This document shows, piece after piece, positions 14,221-22,315 of a DNA stretch of 29,935 nt. This stretch comes from Nitrospira sp. ST-bin4 (GTDB lineage Bacteria; Nitrospirota; Nitrospiria; Nitrospirales; Nitrospiraceae), in contig MSXM01000002.1 in NCBI GenBank assembly GCA_002083565.1, positions 1 to 29,935 on the forward strand, in the 5' to 3' direction. The position numbers and the translations under genes are program-made. The notes under the pieces were generated by a model that worked only from the letters and a program-made list of their open reading frames with translations, was not told the origin of the DNA and made no database searches. How positions within the stretch are numbered: the first letter of the stretch is position 1; each line of letters starts with the position of its first letter.

Positions 14221-16902
14221 ATGGCCAACACAACCCCCAAAACACCCATCGTTCCGCCGCCGCAATCGGCTGAGTGCCGGCGCCTGGAAGAAGACGCCCG
14301 CCGGACAGAACATTGGAAACGGTGGGGGCCCTATCTCAGCGAACGCGCCTGGGGCACGGTGCGTGAAGACTACAGTCCGCATGGCACTGCCTGGGAATCC
14401 TTTCCTCATGATCACGCCCGGTCACGCGCCTATCGCTGGAATGAGGACGGGATTGCGGGGATTTCCGATCGCCACCAGCACATCTGTTTCGCGATCGCCC
14501 TTTGGAATGGACGAGACCCTATTCTGAAGGAACGGCTGTTCGGAGTGACCGGCAACGAAGGGAATCATGGGGAGGACGTCAAAGAGTATTATTTTTATCT
14601 CGATTCAACACCGACGCACTCCTACATGAAGTATCTCTATCGATACCCTCAGGCCGAATTTCCTTATCAAAAGCTTATTGAGGAGAATGGCCGCCGGGGC
14701 AAGTGGGATCCGGAATATGAGCTGATCGATACGGGTGTCTTTGACGACAATCGTTACTTTGATGTCACCGTGGAATATGCCAAAGCCGGTCCTGAAGATG
14801 TACTGATCCGTATTCAGGTTACGAACCAGGGACCGGGCCCTTCTGAACTCACGCTCCTGCCCACGCTCTGGTTCCGGAACACCTGGTCGTGGGGGCTCGA
14901 TGCCCGTCGGCCGAGAATGCGGGAAGGAACGGCGGCAAAAGGCATGAGCGTGATCGAGTTGGACCACGAATACTATGGGCGGCGCCGTCTCTTTTGTGAA
15001 CGGCAACCAGCGTTGTTATTCACAGAAAATGAAACGAACAGCCGGCGACTGTACGGCGATGTAGACGGGTCTAATTATGTAAAGGATAGCTTTCATGAAT
15101 ATGTCATAAAATCATATAGAAGCGCAGTTAATCCTGACAAGGTAGGCTCGAAGGCCGCGGCGCATTACATCCTTACTCTTGACTCTGGAGCATCGGAAGT
15201 GATCCACCTGCGCTTTACAAATGAAGACGGTGAGCAGGGCCTGTCGCCCGATGAATTTACCGCGGTATTCACGCAGCGAATCCTAGAAGCAGACGAGTTC
15301 TACGATGAGTTGGCCCCACCGGGCCTCTCCCACGATGCGCGGCTGGTGCAACGGCAAGCCTTCGCCGGGCTTCTGTGGAGCAAGCAGTTCTATCACTACG
15401 ATCTGAATCGCTGGCTCAAGGGGGATCCGGGCATGCCGGAACCGCCGTGTGATCGGCTTCGTGGGCGTAATGCTGACTGGACGCATCTGTACAATGCCGA
15501 TGTCATCTCGATGCCGGACAAGTGGGAATATCCATGGTATGCCGCGTGGGACCTGGCGTTTCACTGTATTCCGTTAGCGATCGTGGATTCGACCTTTGCA
15601 AAGGAGCAGCTCATTCTGATGCTCCGTGAGTGGTATATGCATCCGAACGGGCAAATCCCGGCGTACGAATGGGCCTTCGGCGACGTCAATCCGCCGGTCC
15701 ATGCCTGGGCGGCCTGGCGCGTATACAAGATCGAGAAAAAGCGGAGAGGTGTGGGTGATCGGACCTTTCTCGAGCGGGTATTTCAAAAACTGCTGCTGAA
15801 TTTCACCTGGTGGGTCAATCGAAAGGATGCCGAGGGAAAGAACATCTTCCAGGGCGGCTTTTTGGGGTTGGATAACATCGGGGTATTCGATCGGAGTGCG
15901 CCGTTGCCGACCGGGGGACATATCGAACAATCAGATGCGACCAGCTGGATGGGAATGTATTGCCTGAACATGCTGTCGATTGCCCTGGAGTTGGCCCGTG
16001 AGAACCGCGCGTATGAAGATGTCGCCAGTAAGTTCTTCGAGCATTTCGTCTATATCTGCCGGGCTATGAATAATATCGGGGGTGAAAAGATCGAGCTGTG
16101 GAACAGAGAAGACGGCTTTTTTTACGATGTCCTGCATTTGCCCGACGGCCGGACGGTTCCACTCAAAGTACGATCGCTTGTCGGGTTGATCCCGCTTTTT
16201 GCGGTCGAGACCCTGGACTCCGAACTGATCGACCGTCTCCCCAGGTTTAAACACCGGATGCAGTGGTTCATTGAAAACCGGCCGGATTTCAGCTCCCATG
16301 TGGAGACACAATCGCGGGATGGAGAGGTTCGGCGGTTCCTCTCGCTGGTCAACCCCGTGCGGCTGAAGTCGGTGCTGCGGTATATGCTCAGTGAGGACGA
16401 ATTCCTCTCTCCCTATGGCATCCGCGCCTTGTCACGCTTCCACAAGCATCATCCGTACACACTCTCAGCCATGGGCATGGAATATCGCGTCGATTATGAG
16501 CCGGCAGAGTCGAGCACCGGGGTTTTCGGCGGCAATTCAAACTGGCGTGGGCCGATCTGGTTCCCGGTCAACTATCTGCTCATCGAATCACTCCAGAAGT
16601 TCCATTACTTTCTGGGCGATGAGTACACGGTCGAGTACCCGACCGGATCCGGACGGTCGATTCCCCTGAATGAAATCGCGGCGGAGCTGTCGCGCAGACT
16701 CACCCATATTTTTCTCCGCGACAACACAGGCCGCCGCCCTGTGTTCGGAGGCACCGCGAAGTTTCAAGACGATCCGCTCTGGCGCGACAGGATTCTCTTT
16801 TATGAATATTTCCATGGCGACAACGGGGCCGGCATCGGTGCGAGCCACCAGACGGGGTGGACGGGATTGGTGGCGAAGCTGATTCAGCAGTCGGGGGAGT
16901 GA
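14221..16902 (+). CDS. GH63-type glucosidase (MGH1-like glycoside hydrolase)
   Basis: 893 residues with an AAAGGGA site 4 bases before the ATG. The protein fits the bacterial GH63 / MGH1-like group of (alpha/alpha)6-barrel glycosidases, which hydrolyse alpha-linked glucose or mannose units. The first 330 residues form the N-terminal beta-domain (AWGTVREDYSPHGTAWESFPHDHARSRAYRW is split over its start). The catalytic barrel shows YAAWDLAFHCIP with D444, the likely general acid, then HPNGQIPAYEWAFGDVNPP and, near the end, E862 and GIGASHQTGWTGL (871-881), conserved in GH63. No signal peptide, so cytoplasmic. The next gene is a debranching enzyme on the same strand 191 bp downstream, so both probably act on stored glucan or on a glucosylated compatible solute. 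Substrate cannot be decided from sequence. Confidence 0.85.
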   Translation: MANTTPKTPIVPPPQSAECRRLEEDARRTEHWKRWGPYLSERAWGTVREDYSPHGTAWESFPHDHARSRAYRWNEDGIAGISDRHQHICFAIALWNGRDPILKERLFGVTGNEGNHGEDVKEYYFYLDSTPTHSYMKYLYRYPQAEFPYQKLIEENGRRGKWDPEYELIDTGVFDDNRYFDVTVEYAKAGPEDVLIRIQVTNQGPGPSELTLLPTLWFRNTWSWGLDARRPRMREGTAAKGMSVIELDHEYYGRRRLFCERQPALLFTENETNSRRLYGDVDGSNYVKDSFHEYVIKSYRSAVNPDKVGSKAAAHYILTLDSGASEVIHLRFTNEDGEQGLSPDEFTAVFTQRILEADEFYDELAPPGLSHDARLVQRQAFAGLLWSKQFYHYDLNRWLKGDPGMPEPPCDRLRGRNADWTHLYNADVISMPDKWEYPWYAAWDLAFHCIPLAIVDSTFAKEQLILMLREWYMHPNGQIPAYEWAFGDVNPPVHAWAAWRVYKIEKKRRGVGDRTFLERVFQKLLLNFTWWVNRKDAEGKNIFQGGFLGLDNIGVFDRSAPLPTGGHIEQSDATSWMGMYCLNMLSIALELARENRAYEDVASKFFEHFVYICRAMNNIGGEKIELWNREDGFFYDVLHLPDGRTVPLKVRSLVGLIPLFAVETLDSELIDRLPRFKHRMQWFIENRPDFSSHVETQSRDGEVRRFLSLVNPVRLKSVLRYMLSEDEFLSPYGIRALSRFHKHHPYTLSAMGMEYRVDYEPAESSTGVFGGNSNWRGPIWFPVNYLLIESLQKFHYFLGDEYTVEYPTGSGRSIPLNEIAAELSRRLTHIFLRDNTGRRPVFGGTAKFQDDPLWRDRILFYEYFHGDNGAGIGASHQTGWTGLVAKLIQQSGE

Positions 16903-17093
16903 GGGGGGGGGTGGCACAGATTGAGCAGTTTCCTTGCTCGCGCAACGCGCACACACGATTTATCGAATATTAAAGTTACGGGCGGTGCTTCCGTGTGAAA
17001 GGGCGCGTCTCGGCGCGACCAGGGTCGGGCGGGTGATAACAAAGCGCGCAGGGGAAACTGCTCAACCCCTGCCGCCTATGATGGTGGGGGAAG

Positions 17094-19160
17094 ATGAAGA
17101 TTGAGAAGGCGGATTGCCAAAATCTCGATCGGGCCCTGAGTCTGGAATGGCTTGAAACGAACGGACGGGGCGGGTTTGCGTCCGGTACCGTGGCCGGAGC
17201 GAATACGCGGCGCTACCATGCATTATTGCTAGTTGCGCGCAAACCCCCGGCTGATCGTCTTGTGTTGGTGAATCATCTCGAGGAGTGGATTGATCTTGAC
17301 GGCCGGTCGATTCCTCTTTCGACGAATCTCTATCCAGGCGCCGTACATCCTTCCGGATATGTTGCGTGCACAGGATTCTCTTCGGCGCCGTGGCCGAGGT
17401 GGACCTTTGACTGCGGCGAGGCCGTCATTCAGCGTGAAATCTTCTGCATCCCCGGTCGAGACCTCGTCATCGTGCGATGGAGGCTTGTCGGCGCAAAGAA
17501 GATTTCCGTCATTCTCCGCGTCCGGCCGATGCTGAGCGGACGCGATTATCATGTGACTCATCACGAAAACGAACGCCTCTCTACGGATGTTTCAATCGGG
17601 ACGGCCGGGGTGGTGTGGCAGCCGTATCCAGATGTGCCTCCCGTGCGGGCTGTCCACTCCGGAACGTATCGCCATGAACCGGATTGGTATAGGCGGATAC
17701 AGTTTCCGGTTGAGCGCCAACGCGGGCTCGATTGTGAAGAAGATTGGTGGTCACCGGGCGAATTCCGGTTCGAGTTGGAGCCCGGAAAAGATCATGCGCT
17801 GGTCTTCACGAGTGAAGCGGTGGATCGGCTCGATGCGGCTGCTCTTGCCAAGCATGAGGCAACGCGACGCGAGCGGTTCAATCGAACCGCTCGCGCTGCA
17901 GATCCCTTGGCCTTCGCACTCCAGCGGGCGGCCTCGACCTATCTGTCTGAGCGAGGCGCCGGGCAGACGGTGATTGCCGGGTATCCCTGGTTTACGGATT
18001 GGGGACGGGATACCTTCATTTCCCTGCCGGGCCTGTGTCTTGTCACCGGGCAGCATGAAACAGCCTGGCGTATCATTGAGTCGTTTTCCGCCCATGTCTC
18101 GGAAGGCATGGTGCCGAATCGCTTCCCCGATGCCGGGGAGCAGCCGGAGTACAATACAATCGACGCCTCGCTCTGGTTTATCCACGCCATTGGACGCTAC
18201 CTTGCCTATAGCAAAGACGAATCGCGCGTCCACGCCACGGCATGGCCGGCTGTCCGACAGATTATTAGCGGCTATCGGCGAGGCACTCGCTACAACATCC
18301 ACATGGATCAGGACGGGCTCATTGCCGGTGGAGTCTCCGGCGCCCAACTCACATGGATGGATGCGAAGGCGGGGGATTGGGTGGTCACGCCGCGACAAGG
18401 GAAGCCGGTCGAAATTCAGGCCTTGTGGATAAGGTCGTTGGAAGTCGGGGCGGATCTCGCCGCCAGATTCGGAGACGTCTCGTTTGCCGCGCGCTGCTGT
18501 GAGGACCGGGCGCTGGCCATCCGGTCTTTTCGCGAAAAGTTTTGGCTTGAGGAGGGGGGATACCTCTACGATGTGATTGATGGCCCAGACGGCAGCGACG
18601 CCTCGATCCGTCCCAATCAAATCTATGCCCTCGCCCTCTCCGCCGATCTCGTGGCGAAAGAGCAGGCCGCCAGGATCATTCAAGTCGTCCGGGATCATCT
18701 GCTCACACCGGTAGGGTTGCGGACGCTTTCCCCGAAAGACAGCCGGTATCGGCCATATTACGACGGGGGAGTCGTTGAACGGGACGGCGCCTATCATCAG
18801 GGAACGGTCTGGCCGTTCTTGCTCGGCCCGTTCATCACGGCGTGGCTTGCCGTATTTGGGAAGACCGCCAGGACAAAGACCCAGGCCCGATTATTTCTCA
18901 ATGGTTTGGAGGCACACGTAGGGGAGGCTTGTGTGGGGCAGGTCTCGGAAATTTTCGACGGCGAGCCCCCGCATCATCCACGCGGATGTCCGGCTCAAGC
19001 CTGGTCAGTAGCGGAACCGTTGCGCGCAATGATTGAGGATCTTGGAGTTTCTATTGTGCCGGACACAACTCGTCCCAAGCGTATCACTATACGCTCACGC
19101 AAGGACGCCACACGCCCTGTGGCTTCACAACAGAAGACACGGAAACGTACCGGTTGTTGA
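17094..19160 (+). CDS. Glycogen debranching enzyme, amylo-alpha-1,6-glucosidase (GH133-like)
   Basis: 688 residues, close to the size of archaeal/bacterial single-function debranching enzymes. The N-terminal domain starts LSLEWLETNGRGGFASG and TVAGANTRRYHALLLVA, diagnostic of the GDE N-terminal family, then a beta-rich region to about 270. The (alpha/alpha)6 catalytic domain shows YPWFTDWGRDTFISLPGL (about 297-314, with acidic residues of the active site), GMVPNRFPD, NTIDASLWFIHAIGRYL, and HQGTVWPFLLGPFITAWL. The enzyme removes alpha-1,6 branch stubs from glycogen. A GTGGGGGAA-type site precedes the ATG. No signal peptide, so cytoplasmic. The C-terminal tail after residue 665 is basic and low in complexity. 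Together with the upstream GH63 gene this is a glucan-breakdown locus. Confidence 0.92.
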   Translation: MKIEKADCQNLDRALSLEWLETNGRGGFASGTVAGANTRRYHALLLVARKPPADRLVLVNHLEEWIDLDGRSIPLSTNLYPGAVHPSGYVACTGFSSAPWPRWTFDCGEAVIQREIFCIPGRDLVIVRWRLVGAKKISVILRVRPMLSGRDYHVTHHENERLSTDVSIGTAGVVWQPYPDVPPVRAVHSGTYRHEPDWYRRIQFPVERQRGLDCEEDWWSPGEFRFELEPGKDHALVFTSEAVDRLDAAALAKHEATRRERFNRTARAADPLAFALQRAASTYLSERGAGQTVIAGYPWFTDWGRDTFISLPGLCLVTGQHETAWRIIESFSAHVSEGMVPNRFPDAGEQPEYNTIDASLWFIHAIGRYLAYSKDESRVHATAWPAVRQIISGYRRGTRYNIHMDQDGLIAGGVSGAQLTWMDAKAGDWVVTPRQGKPVEIQALWIRSLEVGADLAARFGDVSFAARCCEDRALAIRSFREKFWLEEGGYLYDVIDGPDGSDASIRPNQIYALALSADLVAKEQAARIIQVVRDHLLTPVGLRTLSPKDSRYRPYYDGGVVERDGAYHQGTVWPFLLGPFITAWLAVFGKTARTKTQARLFLNGLEAHVGEACVGQVSEIFDGEPPHHPRGCPAQAWSVAEPLRAMIEDLGVSIVPDTTRPKRITIRSRKDATRPVASQQKTRKRTGC

Positions 19161-19195
19161 CCCCGCCGCTGTTTTCCTTCCTCGTTTCTCTTCTC

Positions 19196-19225
19196 TTGAC
19201 AGGATGATGGAAGCGTCCGTACTCT
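19196..19225 (+). promoter_or_regulatory. Possible sigma70 promoter for the GlcG/HbpS-like gene
   Basis: Perfect -35 TTGACA at 19196-19201 with TACTCT at 19220-19225, spacing 18. It lies 51 bp before the ATG at 19277, in the gap after the debranching enzyme gene, leaving room for a short leader with a CGGAGG ribosome binding site. Confidence 0.4.
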
Positions 19226-19276
19226 CCACACAGGATTAACAAATTTGTTTTAAGCTAACAATATCGGAGGTTTGCT

Positions 19277-19831
19277 ATGACACGGGATGTCAATGAGCGA
19301 AAGAGTCCATGGGTGCTGATTGCAGCAGTCTCTGCGATGGCTGCATGGTTCGCCGGACCGATGGCGACGCGGCCGGCCTTGGCCGACGAGTTGCCAAAAG
19401 AATCGGTATTACCCCTTGGAGTTGCCAATAGAGCAATTCACGCGGCTTTAGAATCCTGTAAGAAGGACGGATACCGAGTGAGTGTGTCCGTGGTCGACAG
19501 GGCCGGCGTCTTGCGCGCGATGGGTCGATCAGATGGAGCGGGATCGCATACGGTCGACAGCAGCCGGAAAAAAGCCTATACGGCAGCGAGTACGCGCAGG
19601 CCCACGACGGAGTTGGCGGATCTCATCATGAAGGTGCCGACGTTGCAGGCGTTACGCGATATCAACGGTGACATGTTGATCCTGGGCGGTGGACTGCCGA
19701 TTGAAATCGGTGGTGACATCGTGGGCGGGATCGGTGTCGGTGGAGCGCCGGGCGCTCATCTTGATGATGCCTGTGCGCAGGATGGCCTCGATGCCATCGG
19801 CGCCGCGCCGAAAGCAGGAACGCCGAAGTGA
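19277..19831 (+). CDS. Exported GlcG/HbpS-like (DUF336) haem-binding-type protein
   Basis: 184 residues with a strong CGGAGG site. A basic N-terminus and hydrophobic stretch WVLIAAVSAMAAWFAG followed by ALADE indicate a cleaved signal peptide. The mature protein is a GlcG/HbpS fold: LGVANRAIHAALESCKKDGYRVSVSVVDRAGVLRA is split over the first helix and strand, then SRKKAYTAASTRRPTTEL and ILGGGLPIEIGGDIVGGIGVGG, the glycine-rich core, and DDACAQDGLDAI at the end. Members bind haem or act as small sensory proteins, but ligand binding here is only inferred from family. The stop overlaps the start of the following lipoprotein gene by 4 bp, so the two are translated from one message and probably work together in the cell envelope. 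Confidence 0.85.
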   Translation: MTRDVNERKSPWVLIAAVSAMAAWFAGPMATRPALADELPKESVLPLGVANRAIHAALESCKKDGYRVSVSVVDRAGVLRAMGRSDGAGSHTVDSSRKKAYTAASTRRPTTELADLIMKVPTLQALRDINGDMLILGGGLPIEIGGDIVGGIGVGGAPGAHLDDACAQDGLDAIGAAPKAGTPK

Positions 19832-20283
19832 CTCATCTCTGGCGGGCCGCTGTTCTGGGAAGTGTCGCGTGGGTGAGTGTAGGATGCAACAGCAGCACCC
19901 CTGAGCCGGTGTCCATGGAGATCTCCTCGGCAAAATTACGCCTGACGATCGTGCGAATGGCCACCGACCCTTTTCTCTCCCGGCACGTTCTTACGCTGAA
20001 GGTTCAAGGGGAGGGCAGGTGCGAATCGTCAACAGAGCTGTTCCCCAACACGGGACACGTCAGCAGACGAAACATTTTTCTGGCGTCCAAAGGGATGATT
20101 TACGTTGTGGGGCAATTCGATGCGCGGATCATCAACCCCGTCGACTGTCAGACGACGCTCTCCGAATTTCAGCATCTGGACCGCGACGTGGTCTTTATTG
20201 GTAGCTTCGATGAAGACAAGGAACACCGATGGACCTATTACTCAGCGGCTCAACGTCCGGAGCTGCCGTTTGAGAAACGGTAG
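19828..20283 (+). CDS. Putative lipoprotein
   Basis: 151 residues starting at a GTG that overlaps the previous stop (GTGA), typical of translational coupling. The N-terminus LWRAAVLGSVAWVSVGC ends in a lipobox (V-S-V-G-C) with the lipidated cysteine about residue 20, so the protein should be anchored in a membrane facing the periplasm. The rest, with SMEISSAKLRLTIVRMATDP and RRNIFLASKGMIYVVGQFD, looks beta-rich. I do not recognise a family. Coupling to the GlcG/HbpS-like gene suggests a shared envelope role. Confidence 0.75.
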   Translation: MTHLWRAAVLGSVAWVSVGCNSSTPEPVSMEISSAKLRLTIVRMATDPFLSRHVLTLKVQGEGRCESSTELFPNTGHVSRRNIFLASKGMIYVVGQFDARIINPVDCQTTLSEFQHLDRDVVFIGSFDEDKEHRWTYYSAAQRPELPFEKR

Positions 20284-20305
20284 AGACACATATTGTCGTG
20301 CCCTC

Positions 20306-20518
20306 ATGAACCAACCTATCGTCGGTTATCATCAGGATGAAGAGAGCGATTGGGTGGCAGATCTGGCCTGTGGCCATGGACAGCATGTGCGGCATCAGCC
20401 GCCGTTTTTCAGCAGGCCATGGGTGCTGACGGAGTCCGGACGGAATCAGTATCTTGGCACCTACCTGAACTGCAAGAAATGCGAGGAACCGCCGACGGAT
20501 CCGGCTTCCTCGTTGTAA
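20306..20518 (+). CDS. DUF3565 family protein
   Basis: 70 residues from the ATG at 20306, following the lipoprotein gene by 22 bp. The sequence IVGYHQDEESDWVADLACG, then HGQHVRHQPPFFSRPWVL and LNCKKCEEP, matches the DUF3565 pattern of conserved His, Cys and aromatic residues: a CGHGQHVRH block and a C-x-x-C near the end. The arrangement suggests a small metal-binding protein, likely zinc, but no function is established. A longer frame upstream is the wrong start because it overlaps the lipoprotein gene in another frame. Probably the third gene of the 19277 transcript. Confidence 0.8.
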   Translation: MNQPIVGYHQDEESDWVADLACGHGQHVRHQPPFFSRPWVLTESGRNQYLGTYLNCKKCEEPPTDPASSL

Positions 20519-20548
20519 CACCGCCTCGAACGTTCTCTCTTTCCTTTC

Positions 20549-21475
20549 CTAATTGTGATAGCAATTCCTGGTCGGATCATTCTCGGGGGAGTTGCGCGCG
20601 CAGTTGGGACCCATGGGCCTCGGTATCCTGACATAGCCCTCGGTCGTATGGCCTTTGTCCAGGATCTCATAATGAGCCTCGTGGCAGGCTCCTGAACAGC
20701 CCGGGATCGTCGGAAGCGGATTCTTGAGGGCCACGGTTTTCCCTCCGATCGGGATAAAGCGCGGATTGGTGATCGGTATTCCACCGGGGCCTGCCTGTTC
20801 CGGTGGCGATGATTGCTCAACCCGTGTCGTAAATGTCGGACGAGCCTGGGCCGCCCTCAACACCGTGGCCCATGTCGGGTCATCAGGGGCGACCAGAAAT
20901 GCGTTGGTCCCGCGATGGCATTCGGTGCAGGCCACTGTTCCTGGAGCAAAGCCCTGCTCAGGATCGCTGAGTGAAGCCATCGTGACTTCTGTTGTCGCCG
21001 GGGTCCAACGGGAACTCGTCTGACCCGGATCGTTTCCCCAAAAACAGGCATGTCCGGTTGTGGCGCTTTGACATATGACTTGGAATGTCCCGCCGTTCCT
21101 TCCGAGCGCAAGGCAGGCGCCTCGAACAGTCGGGGAGGCATACGACCAGACGCTCGCAAACGTAGTGTCATCGGCCTGAACTTTGTCCATATGATTGGGG
21201 GTCAACAAGATTGTGCCGAGATTGCCGTGGCGTTCCCATTCCGATGCGGAGGGTTTCCAATCAGGTGGAATGGGGACATTGTTGGCACGGCAGATTTTCA
21301 TGTAAGCCGTATCGCTCTCGCTCGAGGCAAGAACAGTCGCTGAACGGGCTGGTCCAGCTCGTTCTCCTTCTTGCGGCGATTCAATGAACAAGCAGCCGGG
21401 GATAAGTGCGCAGCCCAAGGCCAAGCCCAAGACACTGAGCGATCTGCTTGGTTGTGTAAGCTTCCAGACGCTCAT
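20549..21475 (-). CDS. Lipoprotein with two haem c-type motifs
   Basis: 308 residues from the ATG at 21475, chosen for the GGAGT ribosome binding site 8 bases upstream and the signal sequence that follows. LGLALGCALIPGC is a lipobox with the lipidated Cys at 28. The protein has one standard haem-binding motif, CTECH, in GTVACTECHRGTNAF and a second, CSGACH, of the rarer CxxxCH form, in IPGCSGACHEAHYE, so it may be a di-haem cytochrome-like periplasmic protein. The rest, including KICRANNVPIPPDW and CLALGRNGGTFQVIC, is typical of secreted proteins with disulfides. Partner and redox role are unknown. It is convergent with the DUF3565 gene and expressed alone. If the second motif is not used it would be mono-haem. 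Confidence 0.75.
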   Translation of the reverse strand: MSVWKLTQPSRSLSVLGLALGCALIPGCLFIESPQEGERAGPARSATVLASSESDTAYMKICRANNVPIPPDWKPSASEWERHGNLGTILLTPNHMDKVQADDTTFASVWSYASPTVRGACLALGRNGGTFQVICQSATTGHACFWGNDPGQTSSRWTPATTEVTMASLSDPEQGFAPGTVACTECHRGTNAFLVAPDDPTWATVLRAAQARPTFTTRVEQSSPPEQAGPGGIPITNPRFIPIGGKTVALKNPLPTIPGCSGACHEAHYEILDKGHTTEGYVRIPRPMGPNCARNSPENDPTRNCYHN

Positions 21476-21609
21476 CAAATCAACTCCTTCCGTATGCGCT
21501 GATCGAATCAAGGCATCTCGCCCTATCCGGGTAGGAAGAATATCAAGATGTACGCACCGCGCCCATAGAAAGTTTGGCCTGCGGGTGCCCGATACTTATG
21601 TGCCGGAAG

Positions 21610-22047
21610 TCAGTGACTCAGGCCATCCTGTCTAGCGCGGGTCTTGAACACTTCCAGCTCAGACTCCAAGGCGCGACGCCAGCTATCCTCAGACCCGTCC
21701 GACACGGCATCGCTGAGAATCCTGTGTAATTGCTCCTTGAAGCGGCGATCCATCTGCTCGAAGGTAAATGGGCGCGTGTCGGCCGGCCGATACATGGTGA
21801 AGTGCTGCGCAAAATTGGTCCGCGCTTCGCGGAGGGAGTAGTTATCGTTCGGTCCGCCCCGGACGATATCCGCATCGAGCGAGTCCTGCCCGTCGTCCTC
21901 CCAATCGCAGATCTCGCAGACCTCATACGCGGCCCGCGCACTCAGTGTCGGCATGAAGCAGCAGGGGCAGAGATAGCGATCGCGATACATCGCCCAATCC
22001 TTTCGCTGTGCAGTCTGCTGGACATACCAGAGAAACCAGTCTTTCAT
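21610..22047 (-). CDS. CPCC family cysteine-rich protein
   Basis: 145 residues. Near the N-terminus YLCPCCFMPTLSARAAYEVC is followed by EICDWEDDGQD, the four-cysteine, probably zinc-binding pattern of the CPCC family, then the conserved GGPNDNYSLREARTNF segment. The C-terminal half, from RPFTFEQMD, is helical and charged. An in-frame internal ATG at DWAMYRDRY is possible as the true start, since the family usually begins close to the CPCC motif. No function is known for the family; members are often found as single genes in accessory regions. It sits beside a transposase remnant. Confidence 0.8.
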   Translation of the reverse strand: MKDWFLWYVQQTAQRKDWAMYRDRYLCPCCFMPTLSARAAYEVCEICDWEDDGQDSLDADIVRGGPNDNYSLREARTNFAQHFTMYRPADTRPFTFEQMDRRFKEQLHRILSDAVSDGSEDSWRRALESELEVFKTRARQDGLSH

Positions 22048-22065
22048 AGGGTGACCAACGACATG

Positions 22066-22170
22066 AGGGTAAATACCAGGGCGGCGTGTATGCGGAAACT
22101 GCTGACCATTTTGAATGCGATGGTGAAAAGCCGGATGACGTGGCGGGTTGCCGTCACTCAGCTGGTGTGA
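22066..22170 (+). pseudogene. C-terminal remnant of an IS110-family transposase
   Basis: Only 34 codons remain, ending in a stop at 22168-22170. The segment RAACMRKLLTILNAMVKSR is the highly typical C-terminal tail of IS110/IS1111-type (DEDD) transposases, where an A-C-M-R-K-L-L-x-I-L-N-A-M block precedes the end. The downstream TTTTTAAGACAGTTGCTTCC may be the right end of the original element; IS110 elements have no long terminal inverted repeats. The rest of the transposase is gone, replaced on the left by the CPCC gene on the other strand. Confidence 0.7.
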
Positions 22171-22274
22171 TTTTTAAGACAGTTGCTTCCATTGTGTGAC
22201 TCCTGACGCATTTGCTTTCTCCACGAGGGTGCAGAAGCCTGATTGCTTTGTTTTTTCTGCTAAACAAGATGCAA

Positions 22275-22306
22275 AGGCAAGCAACAACTCCACACTTTGC
22301 TTGCCT
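22275..22306 (-). terminator. Hairpin terminator of the serine protease gene
   Basis: A perfect 10-bp stem AGGCAAGCAA/TTGCTTGCCT with a 12-base loop, 9 bp beyond the protease stop on the minus strand and followed in that direction by a T-rich stretch. Confidence 0.6.
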
Positions 22307-22315
22307 ACAGCAGCC

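Noticed and set aside
14017..14415. 132-residue minus-strand frame before and inside the GH63 gene
   Set aside because: No ribosome binding site, arginine/proline-rich shadow composition and overlap with the GH63 start.
17751..18797. 348-residue minus-strand frame within the debranching enzyme gene
   Set aside because: Antisense to the GDE catalytic domain and without protein-like motifs.
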